The notes under the pieces: model-generated | Database searches by the model: none | What the model was told of the DNA's origin: nothing | The model's input: the letters and a program-made list of their open reading frames with translations, nothing else | In this document: positions 35,054 through 41,938 of the stretch, one piece after another | How positions within the stretch are numbered: the stretch's first letter is position 1 | Layout: each line of letters opens with the position of its first letter | DNA from: Methyloversatilis universalis | GTDB lineage: Bacteria; Pseudomonadota; Gammaproteobacteria; Methylococcales; Methylococcaceae | Direction: 5' to 3' | Length of the DNA stretch: 41,938 nucleotides | Assembly: GCA_020723665.1 (NCBI GenBank) | Contig: DYIL01000030.1 | Coordinates: 1 to 41,938 of the forward strand | Translations under genes and position numbers: made by a program

Positions 35054-35559
35054 AAGTTGAATTTCGGAAATGACCGGAATGCCCCATCAGCCGCCGATCA
35101 GGCGAAACTTCACATTTCGACGGCAAATTGCCCGTCCCCTCTGTCTTATTCCATTTCTCAATCAAAAGGAAAACGTTGTAGGCCGGAATAAGCCTTCGAC
35201 TTCGCTCAGAACAAGCTTATCCCGGCCTACCATTAAAGAAATTTTTTGTTCGAAAAATAGAATTAAACCAAGAAACGGCAGTTGGACGTGCTCGAGTGTG
35301 GGGCGGGCAGGGCGGCCGGCAAGCCCGTCCTGAGCGGAGTCGAAGGGCTTGTCCTGAGCCTGGTCGAAGGGCGGTTCGCTTCGCTCACCGCACCCTACTT
35401 TTCTGGTGCATCGAAGCGGTCAACCGCCGTTTCTAGGTTCAATAATTTCACCGGTCTCAGGCATCGTTACCGAGCCATCCGCGCAACCCGGCGAATATCT
35501 CGCCACGGGCCATCCGCTCCTGCAGATCACGGTGCACTTTCACTCTCGCCCCAATTTCT
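35054..35559. repeat. Repeat-rich spacer without genes
   Basis: No gene was recognised. A 16-bp near-perfect inverted repeat (GTAGGCCGGAATAAGC, 35178-35193, with its partner ending at 35230) encloses a CTTCGACTTCGCTCAGAAC unit. From 35323 to 35395 there are three copies of the related CCTGAGC...GTCGAAGGGC unit, also found in the TTAA-bounded elements. The rest looks like unique spacer up to the hydrolase stop codon. Confidence 0.6.
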
Positions 35560-36567
35560 TCAAGGATTGAGGAAAGCCAGCATATTCCGTCTATCCGCCC
35601 CGGACGGCAAGGGTTTTGACCTATCCGCAACCCACGCCGAGATGTCGGCCCAAGGTTTGGCCGCACCCAAATCCCTCAACAGCAGATGATAGCCTTGCTC
35701 GTAAAGCGCCACGCGAGCGACTCCGTTTTTCGACAATTTCTTCAGCATCAAGGACACCGGCTCTTTGGGAATCACTTGGTCGTGTTCGCCGTAGAGCACC
35801 AAGACCTCCTTATTCAGCTTATCCACTCGCGCGAGAGCCTCGTCCATGAGATTGACCAGCCCGTAGATCGTATCGACGCGGGTTTCCTTGATGACCAGGG
35901 GATCCCGTCCGAGTCCCCGCAGCATTTCGATATTATCCGACGGAAGAATCCCGAGGCTTTCTCCGGTCAACTGAAGCCAGGGCACGGTACTCACCGAGAT
36001 CGAAAGCAAGGCCCGTTGATACCACGGCATGGTCTCCCTGCCCCACACCGCCGGTGCGGAAAGAATGATTCCGTCGGCCGCGGGAGGCCGTTCCGACGTC
36101 ATCGCGACGATCGCCAATGCTCCACCCATGCTCTCACCGAGGATATAAAGCGGTCTGCCTGGATGGTTTCTACCGACGAGGCGCGCGAACTGTCTCAAAT
36201 CATCGACATAGGCGCCCATTCCGGCCCAAAGCCCCCTGCCCGGGGCGTTTCCAAATCCTCTCTGATCGTAGGCGTACAACGCAATTCCGTGTTCGCTCAA
36301 ATAGCGACCGGGCATGGCGAAGGCGTTGCTGTAATCGTTGAAACCGTGGAGCGCCACGATCACGGCCTTGGCGTTACCGCTTTCAGGCAACCAGGCTCGC
36401 ACTGGCAGCACGGCGCCGTCCGCTGCGACAAAGTGGGCTTTATGGAGCTTGGGCTCCACGAGTTCCGGTCCCGCGGGACGGATGAGCGGCGTACAGCCGC
36501 CGAGCAACAGGCATGGAAAGAGGACGAAGCAAGACAAACGAAGGGTTTTTAGAGTCATGACGGACAT
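35560..36567 (-). CDS. Lipoprotein alpha/beta hydrolase, monoglyceride lipase/lysophospholipase type
   Basis: This 335-residue hydrolase has a signal peptide ending in the lipobox LLGGC (C25), so it is probably an outer- or inner-membrane lipoprotein facing the periplasm. The Hydrolase_4 fold carries HGFNDYS (oxyanion region), nucleophile S146 in GESMGG, D263 in YGEHDQVIP and H294 in EQGYHLLLRD. Relatives release fatty acid from monoglycerides or lysophospholipids. The divergent neighbour is an aas-lplT lysophospholipid salvage pair, which makes a lipid substrate plausible. The start may be the Met at 36558 instead of 36567. The substrate itself is not known. Confidence 0.85.
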   Translation of the reverse strand: MSVMTLKTLRLSCFVLFPCLLLGGCTPLIRPAGPELVEPKLHKAHFVAADGAVLPVRAWLPESGNAKAVIVALHGFNDYSNAFAMPGRYLSEHGIALYAYDQRGFGNAPGRGLWAGMGAYVDDLRQFARLVGRNHPGRPLYILGESMGGALAIVAMTSERPPAADGIILSAPAVWGRETMPWYQRALLSISVSTVPWLQLTGESLGILPSDNIEMLRGLGRDPLVIKETRVDTIYGLVNLMDEALARVDKLNKEVLVLYGEHDQVIPKEPVSLMLKKLSKNGVARVALYEQGYHLLLRDLGAAKPWADISAWVADRSKPLPSGADRRNMLAFLNP

Positions 36568-36654
36568 GGAGAATTACGGACCAATCCTATATTACCTTTG
36601 ATTGTATCGGCTCGCTGAGGTTGCACATCCATGTGTTCGCCGCGCGCAAATATA

Positions 36655-36683
36655 TTGAACAGTGTTTATTTTTGACCTAGACT
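36655..36683 (+). promoter_or_regulatory. Possible sigma-70 promoter of aas
   Basis: TTGAAC at 36655-36660 and TAGACT at 36678-36683 are 17 bases apart, each with four of six consensus bases. They lie 22 bases before the aas start. Weak but correctly placed. Confidence 0.4.
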
Positions 36684-36704
36684 TTCTTCCTGGAGGTGAA
36701 GACC

Positions 36705-37538
36705 ATGATAAAAATAATACTTCGCTGGCTTCTTGCGCGATTGTTCCGCGTTAAGCTCATCGGTCTCGAAAATTACCGGAAAGCCGGCCCGCGCGTCCTG
36801 ATCGCCGCCAATCATTCCTCCTATCTCGATCCCATCCTACTATGGGCGTTTCTGCCGGACGACATAACCTTCGCGATCAACACCCATGTCGCGCAGCATT
36901 GGTGGGTACGGCCGGCGCTCCGATACGCCAAGGTGTTTCCGATGGACCCCACGCAGCCGCTCTCGGTTAAGGCATTGACGCAATATCTGAAAGAAGACCT
37001 AAAGGCGGTGATCTTCCCGGAAGGACGCATCACCGTGACCGGAGCCCTGATGAAAATATACGACGGTGCAGGCCTGATCGCCGAAAAATCCGGCGCGACG
37101 GTTCTGCCGATCCGCATCGACGGCACTCAATACACTGTATTCTCCCGTCTGCACGGTGTGGTGCGGCTGCGCTGGTTTCCGCCGATTACGCTGAACATTC
37201 TGCCGCCTCGGGAAGTAAATCCGCCTTCCGGTTTGGCCGGTCCCGCGAGGCGGCATCGGGTCGGGCTCATGCTGTCCGATCTGATGAGCGAGATGATGTT
37301 CGAGACCAGCAATTATCGGCGGACGGTGTTCTCGGCCCTCCTCGACGCGCGCAGAATACACGGCGGCCGTCACTGCGTGCTGGAGGACGTCAAGCGTAAG
37401 CCCCTCACCTATGATCGGTTGATCGCCCAGAGCCTGGCGCTCGGCCGCAAACTCGCGGAAAAGACGAGTGAGGGCGAAGCGGTCGGCCTGTTGCTGCCCA
37501 ATCTGAACGGCACGGTAGCCGCATTCCTGGGTCTGTAG
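36705..37538 (+). CDS. aas: Aas 5' part: PlsC-type acyltransferase, cut by amber codon
   Basis: This is the first part (277 residues) of a two-domain acyl-ACP synthetase/2-acylglycerophosphoethanolamine acyltransferase. The PlsC/LPLAT domain has the HX4D motif (H37-D42 in NHSSYLD), FPEGR and VLPIRIDG. About 70 residues of the AMP-binding domain follow before a TAG at 37536-37538. Translation could resume at 37560 in the same frame. Without the TAG the product would be about 716 residues, close to E. coli Aas (719). The acyltransferase part alone could fold. GGAGG lies 8 bases before the ATG at 36705; an in-frame GTG at 36696 is less likely. Confidence 0.85.
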   Translation: MIKIILRWLLARLFRVKLIGLENYRKAGPRVLIAANHSSYLDPILLWAFLPDDITFAINTHVAQHWWVRPALRYAKVFPMDPTQPLSVKALTQYLKEDLKAVIFPEGRITVTGALMKIYDGAGLIAEKSGATVLPIRIDGTQYTVFSRLHGVVRLRWFPPITLNILPPREVNPPSGLAGPARRHRVGLMLSDLMSEMMFETSNYRRTVFSALLDARRIHGGRHCVLEDVKRKPLTYDRLIAQSLALGRKLAEKTSEGEAVGLLLPNLNGTVAAFLGL

Positions 37539-37559
37539 GTCGAGGGGCGCGTTCCCGCC

Positions 37560-38855
37560 ATGCTGAATTACAGCGCCGGCACCCGCAATCTCCTGGCGAG
37601 CTGCGACGCGGCAAATATCAGGACAGTGGTCACCGCCCGTCAGTTCGTGGCCACGGCCAAGCTGGAAGAGGCGGTGGCGGCCTTATCGGAAAAAGCCCGC
37701 GTGGTCTATCTGGAAGATCTGGGTCGAGAACTCCGCGCTCCGGACAAGATCAGGGCTTTCCTCGCCGCGCTCACCGCCGATTACTGGTACCGAGGCAAAC
37801 GCCTGCCGGACGATCCCGCGGCGATTCTATTCACCTCGGGGTCCGAGGGCGAACCGAAAGGCGTCGTACTCTCCCATACCAATCTGCTCGCCAATCGCGA
37901 ACAGCTTGCGGCACGCTTCGATTTCAATGCCCAGGACGTCATCCTCAACGTCCTGCCCGTCTTTCATGCCTTCGGTTTGACGGCCGGGACGCTGCTGCCT
38001 TTGCTGTCCGGCATGCGCCTGTTCCTGTATCCCTCGCCGTTACATTACCGGATCATTCCGGAAGTGGCTTACGACATCAACGCCACGATCCTGTTCGGCA
38101 CCAATACTTTCCTCCACGGTTACGCCAAGCACGCCCATCCATACGATTTCTACAGTGTGCGCTACGCCTTCGCCGGTGCAGAAAAGCTGCAAGCCGACAC
38201 CCGCCGGATATGGATGGAAAAATTCGGACTTCGCGTGCTGGAAGGCTACGGAGCCACGGAAACCTCGCCGGTATTGTCCGCCAACACGCCCATGTACTAC
38301 CGGGAAGGAACGGTTGGACGCTTTCTTCCCGGCGTTCAATGGCGGGTGGAAGAAGTTCCCGGCGTCACCGAGGGCGGACGCCTTCATGTCGCGGGCCCCA
38401 ACGTGATGCTGGGCTATCTCCGTTCCGAACGTCCCGGCGAACTCGAACCGCCCGCGTCGCGCTACGGAATCGGCTGGTACGACACCGGCGATATCGTCCG
38501 TATCGACGCCGAAGGCTTCGTTACCGTCGTCGGCCGGGTCAAGCGTTTCGCGAAGATCGGCGGAGAAATGGTGTCGCTGACCGCGGTGGAAGAGCTGGCC
38601 GCGCGGACCTGGCCGGGACAGCGGCACGCGGCGATCGTATTGTCCGATCCCAAGAAAGGCGAGAAGATCGTACTCGCCACCGAATACAAGAACGCCGATC
38701 GCGCCGAACTGACGGCACGGGCACAGCAGGAGGGGCTCGGCGAACTCTGTCTGCCGAAGGATATTCGGGTACTCAAAGAACTGCCCCTGCTCGCGACCGG
38801 CAAGGTGGATTATCCCGCGCTCACCGGCTTTGTCCGTGAAAGGAGCGAAATATGA
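37560..38855 (+). CDS. aas: Aas 3' part: acyl-ACP synthetase (AMP-binding) domain
   Basis: This is the second part of the same gene, in the same frame, 431 residues from the first ATG after the amber codon. It carries the adenylate-forming motifs ILFTSGSEGEPKGVVLSH, GYGATETSP, GWYDTGDIV and the C-terminal lysine region ATGKVDYPAL. In intact Aas this domain activates a fatty acid onto ACP for re-acylation of lysophosphatidylethanolamine. A GAGGGG stretch lies before the ATG, though at a long distance, so restart after the stop is conceivable. The missing first 70 residues of the domain would be supplied only by read-through. The stop overlaps lplT by ATGA. Confidence 0.82.
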   Translation: MLNYSAGTRNLLASCDAANIRTVVTARQFVATAKLEEAVAALSEKARVVYLEDLGRELRAPDKIRAFLAALTADYWYRGKRLPDDPAAILFTSGSEGEPKGVVLSHTNLLANREQLAARFDFNAQDVILNVLPVFHAFGLTAGTLLPLLSGMRLFLYPSPLHYRIIPEVAYDINATILFGTNTFLHGYAKHAHPYDFYSVRYAFAGAEKLQADTRRIWMEKFGLRVLEGYGATETSPVLSANTPMYYREGTVGRFLPGVQWRVEEVPGVTEGGRLHVAGPNVMLGYLRSERPGELEPPASRYGIGWYDTGDIVRIDAEGFVTVVGRVKRFAKIGGEMVSLTAVEELAARTWPGQRHAAIVLSDPKKGEKIVLATEYKNADRAELTARAQQEGLGELCLPKDIRVLKELPLLATGKVDYPALTGFVRERSEI

Positions 38856-40012
38856 ACCGGGGAGTCGGTTCGCTGGTCGCCGCCCAGTTTCTCTCCGCGT
38901 TCTCGGACAATGCCATGCTCTTCACCGTCATCGCCATCGTGCTGCAAGCGGGCGACCGCGGGCCCTGGTACGTCCCGGCGCTACAAAGCGTTTTCCTAGT
39001 CGCGTTCGTTATGCTGACGCCCTGGGTCGGGGCGTTAGCCGACCGGTATTCGAAGCCGAGGGTACTGATTCTGGCGAACATCATCAAAGGGCTAGGCGGA
39101 CTGTTGATTCTGCTCGGCGTAGAGCCTCTGATCGGCTATGCCGTCGTCGGTATCGGCGCAGCAACCTACAGTCCCGCCAAATACGGGATACTGCCCGAAC
39201 TGGCCGATCATACGCAACTGGTCAGAATCAATAGCTGGATCGAAGGCGCGACCATCGCCGCGATCCTGCTGGGTACGGTGATCGGAGCAACGCTCGCCGA
39301 TGCTTCGATCGAACTTGCGCTCGCCGTCATCATCGCATGCTATGTGATTTCGGCCGCCGTTACCCTCCTGCTGCCCAAGCTGCCGGCGCGCGGCGCGCGG
39401 CCCGGTTCGACTTTAGCCAAGCTCCTCCACGCCGTCAAAGCACTCTTGACGTCCGAGCGCGCCCGGCTGGTGCTCATCGCCCTCAGCCTGTTCTGGGCCT
39501 CGGCAGCAACCTTGCGCGTGATTCTCGTCGCCTGGGCGCCGCAAGTGCTCGATGCACATACCGCACGAGACATCGCGCAACTGACCCTATTCTTGGCCGT
39601 GGGCATCATCATCGGTTCCGGCATCGTTCCTCGACTCATTCCCCTGGAACACATCCGGCGCGCGCGGCTCGCGGCTTATGCGCTGAGTCTTTTTTTTCTA
39701 CTCCTGGCTGGTGTGGACAGCCTATGGCCGGCGCGAGCGACGCTGCTCGCCATCGGCATTGCCGGCGGTCTCTTCGTCGTACCGCTCAATGCCGCGATCC
39801 AGCAGATCGGCCACCATACGATCGGCAGCGGCGGCGCCGTGGCTGTCCAAAATTTCTTTCAAAACGCGGCGATGCTGGCGAGCATGGGGATCTATGCCTT
39901 CGCGTCGGCACGGGGCACGGGTCCCGTGACGGCGATCTTAGCCTTGGGTGTCGTTATCCTGGCGCTGACCGTGCTGGTCTCCTTGCGCCTGCCCCGGCAA
40001 CCGGCCACATAA
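38852..40012 (+). CDS. lplT: Lysophospholipid transporter LplT (MFS)
   Basis: This 386-residue MFS protein has about 12 membrane helices. The family start LVAAQFLSAFSDNAMLFTVIAIVLQ and the motif-A-like GALADRYSKPRVL are clear, with the conserved ATYSPAKYGILPELAD afterwards. LplT flips lysophosphatidylethanolamine from the periplasmic to the cytoplasmic side of the inner membrane, where Aas re-acylates it. The gene overlaps aas by 4 bases; in E. coli the order is lplT-aas, reversed here. It converges with the MFS gene on the other strand, with 9 bases between stops. Confidence 0.92.
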   Translation: MNRGVGSLVAAQFLSAFSDNAMLFTVIAIVLQAGDRGPWYVPALQSVFLVAFVMLTPWVGALADRYSKPRVLILANIIKGLGGLLILLGVEPLIGYAVVGIGAATYSPAKYGILPELADHTQLVRINSWIEGATIAAILLGTVIGATLADASIELALAVIIACYVISAAVTLLLPKLPARGARPGSTLAKLLHAVKALLTSERARLVLIALSLFWASAATLRVILVAWAPQVLDAHTARDIAQLTLFLAVGIIIGSGIVPRLIPLEHIRRARLAAYALSLFFLLLAGVDSLWPARATLLAIGIAGGLFVVPLNAAIQQIGHHTIGSGGAVAVQNFFQNAAMLASMGIYAFASARGTGPVTAILALGVVILALTVLVSLRLPRQPAT

Positions 40013-40021
40013 CGGGTCCGC

Positions 40022-41299
40022 CTATAGCTCCGAGGCGCGCCGCTCGCCCTCTGCCACGTCGACGTACCAGAGCAAGACGCCGCCCAGACCGAAAAGGACC
40101 AGCAAGGCGAGTATCGAAAGCCGCGGCTCCCCTGTAGCATAGCTGACGATGCCCACGAGCACGGGTCCTAGGACCGCCGCGAACTTGCTGAGCAGATTGA
40201 AGAAGCCGAAAAATTCGCCGGACTTCTCTTTCGGGATGAGGCGCGCGTACAGTGCGCGGCTCAAGGCCTGAACCCCACCCTGAACCAAGCCTATGCCCAC
40301 GGCGATCCCGAAAAACTCCCACTGTCGGCTCATGACTGAACCCCAAACCACCAGCAAAGCATACGCCACGAGCCCGACGAGAATGCCCGTTTTGGCGCCG
40401 AAACGCTGACCGAGCCGGCCGTAAGCGAGGGTTGCCGGAACCCCGACCGCCTGGGTGATGAGCAAGGCGAGCATCAGCCCGCCGGCGTCGAAACCGATCG
40501 CCAGTGCATAATCCACCGCCATGTGGACGATGGTGTCCACACCGTCGATGTACAGCCAATAGGCGCCCAGAAACAGCATGACGATTTTGAGCCGTCGGAC
40601 ATGCCTGAACGTATTTCGAAGCTGCGCTAATCCGGCCCCGACGGCGCTGCCGCCCGCGCACCGGGCCGGCGGCTCGCGCACGACCAAAAGCAGCGGCAAA
40701 GTGAAGACGAGCCACCACACTGACACCATCAGGAACGACATCCGAACGGCAGCGGTCGCATCGGGAAGCCCGAACCACTCGGGCGTCTGGGTCATGAGAA
40801 TATTGACGGCGAACAGTGCACCGCCGCCAAGATAACCCATCCCCACTCCGAAGGCGGACACGTGTTCGAAGCGGGACGGCACCGTGACCGTAGGTAAAAG
40901 CGCGTCGTAAAACACCATTCCGGTGGAAAACCCCACGAGCCCCAAGCCGTACAGGATGAGCGCCAACTCCCAGGCGCCCGCTTCGATCCAAAAAAGACCC
41001 GCCGTCATGCCGACGCCGATGAACGCGCAAAGCGCAAGCAGGGGTTTTTTCCACCCGCCGGTATCCGACAAGGCCCCGAGCACCGGTGCGAGAACCAGCG
41101 CGACCAGCGCACCGACCGAACTCACCGCACCCAGCCAGAAGGTACTTTCCGTAACCGACAACTCGCTCGCCCAGAATTGCTTGAAGAACACCGGGAAAAA
41201 TGCCGCCATCACCGTGGTGGCGAAGGACGACGTTGCCACATCGTAGAGGGCCCAAGCCCACTCGCGCGAGCGGAGCGAAGTCGAATCGGAGTGATCCAT
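40022..41299 (-). CDS. UMF1/Atg22-like MFS transporter
   Basis: This 425-residue protein of the major facilitator superfamily is of the UMF1 (Atg22-like) type. It starts REWAWALYDVATSSFATTVMAAFFPVFFK, the family's typical first helix, and has about 12 helices. Conserved features include GALSDTGGWKKPLL after helix 2, and QGGVQALSRALYARLIPKEKSGEFFGFFN in the second half, a strong family signature. Yeast Atg22 exports amino acids from the vacuole; the bacterial substrates are unknown. It is a single gene, convergent with lplT. I see no operon partner. Confidence 0.92.
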   Translation of the reverse strand: MDHSDSTSLRSREWAWALYDVATSSFATTVMAAFFPVFFKQFWASELSVTESTFWLGAVSSVGALVALVLAPVLGALSDTGGWKKPLLALCAFIGVGMTAGLFWIEAGAWELALILYGLGLVGFSTGMVFYDALLPTVTVPSRFEHVSAFGVGMGYLGGGALFAVNILMTQTPEWFGLPDATAAVRMSFLMVSVWWLVFTLPLLLVVREPPARCAGGSAVGAGLAQLRNTFRHVRRLKIVMLFLGAYWLYIDGVDTIVHMAVDYALAIGFDAGGLMLALLITQAVGVPATLAYGRLGQRFGAKTGILVGLVAYALLVVWGSVMSRQWEFFGIAVGIGLVQGGVQALSRALYARLIPKEKSGEFFGFFNLLSKFAAVLGPVLVGIVSYATGEPRLSILALLVLFGLGGVLLWYVDVAEGERRASEL

Positions 41300-41853
41300 A
41301 TTGCTATTAGAGTAAAAAAAGCGACGATCGCGTTCTTACCGACCAGTCGCAAAGTACTCACCCGCCATTTCGGCAGTGCCGTTTAAGTCAGGCCATCATG
41401 CCGGCAAGGAAAGATCATCCGGGTGCTCCAATAGCAAACGGCTTGCCCGGGAGCGCCCAGCCAGCCCGGTACGCGCTCAAGCCCTGTCTCATGCGGCCTT
41501 TGACCGCTCTAAGCAAGCCCGAACAAATGGATTCCGTTCACGCCCATTGATAGGCTCAGGGCGAACGACTTACTGACATGACCTCTCAGCGCAACAAAAA
41601 AGAGCGAGCCGCACGGGCATCCCCCATTGACAAACGCTTTTCCACCCGGCGATGGGCACGATCGGAACGAACGATGGTCTTCATTGAAACATGTTCCGGT
41701 TGCAGCGGTCCGGCCCAGGCTACGGCCGGACCGAACGGCGCAAGCATGGCCTTGAATCCGATCGAACGCTATCGCTGTCACGGCTCTAAAAACGAAAAAA
41801 TCGACGACCTTGCTTCCTGGCCGTTCGTCGCTCCGCGACGGCTTCTCCATTTC
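41300..41853. other. Gene-poor spacer
   Basis: No convincing gene. Open frames at 41376-41576 and 41578-41904 have no recognisable family and contain repeat sequence. A GATTCCGTTCACGCCC...AGGCTCAGGGCGAACG unit at 41530-41567 is related to the interior of the TTAA-bounded elements. Confidence 0.4.
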
Positions 41854-41904
41854 TTAAAGGAAGCTCTGAACAAGCCCTCTCCCGCTGGGACAAACCTGTC
41901 CTGA
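41854..41904. repeat. TTAA-bounded repeat element, partial copy 4
   Basis: TTAAAGGAAGCTCTGAACAAG followed by the CCCTCTCCCGCTGGGACAAA stretch and CCTGTCCTGAG matches the left half of copy 1 (11060-11110) closely. The match stops at about 41904, where unrelated sequence begins, so the right half is missing or was replaced by another insertion. Confidence 0.65.
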
Positions 41905-41938
41905 GATTCTATGGTTCATGTCAAGCTGCCGATTGCGA

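Noticed and set aside
35323..35395. A short CRISPR-like array
   Set aside because: The units are imperfect, nearly adjacent copies of the dispersed TTCGAC/CTGAGC repeat, without regular unique spacers or cas genes.
41578..41904. A 108-codon plus-strand gene at the right end
   Set aside because: No family was recognised, there is no ribosome binding site, and its last codons lie in the repeat element.

Overview
The window looks like the chromosome of a GC-rich Gammaproteobacterium. The evidence is the surE-pcm pair, an aas-lplT phospholipid-repair pair, the FliA-type promoter and the general protein relationships. A methylotroph of the Methylococcales type is possible, but no marker gene here proves it. 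No rRNA, tRNA or CRISPR array was seen.

Left part (1-14,900): after two IS630-type transposase relics comes a tightly coupled minus-strand operon, legB-legC-legG-legI-legH-ptmE-legF (7315 down to 482). It encodes a full GDP-sugar route to CMP-legionaminic acid or a close nonulosonic acid. Divergent from it is a large Maf-type (DUF115) flagellin glycosyltransferase with a TPR-like tail. A decayed IS5-family element with intact ends and a TATG target duplication sits in the divergent control region. Next comes a minus-strand flagellar filament block, fliC-flaG-fliD-fliS-fliT, where fliC has a near-perfect FliA (sigma-28) promoter. Read together, the first 15 kb make the filament, its cap and chaperones, the activated sugar and the transferase.

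Accessory patch (14,900-17,100): a complete Phd/VapC toxin-antitoxin pair, REP-like palindromes, a 70-bp direct repeat, a relic of a second PIN toxin, and an intact second VapC whose VapB antitoxin has lost its 5' end at a small TTAA-bounded repeat element.

Core part (17,100-27,400): a minus-strand pair of metal transporters (GDT1-like and ZIP), then a plus-strand run surE-pcm-dedA-adh-acs/GNAT with repeated 4-base overlaps, then tex.

Signalling part (27,500-35,000): a transmembrane methyl-accepting protein with almost no periplasmic domain, a PAS-PAS-GAF-GGDEF cyclase and a 1159-residue membrane PAS-GAF-PAS-GGDEF-EAL protein. A 153-bp element made of five consecutive hairpins, with IS5-like ends, lies directly before the last gene.

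Right part (35,000-41,938): repeat-rich spacer, a lipoprotein alpha/beta hydrolase, aas interrupted by one in-frame amber codon, lplT, a UMF1-type MFS transporter, and a gene-poor end that contains a partial copy of the TTAA-bounded element. At least five full or partial copies of that element occur in the window; two lie exactly on stop codons.
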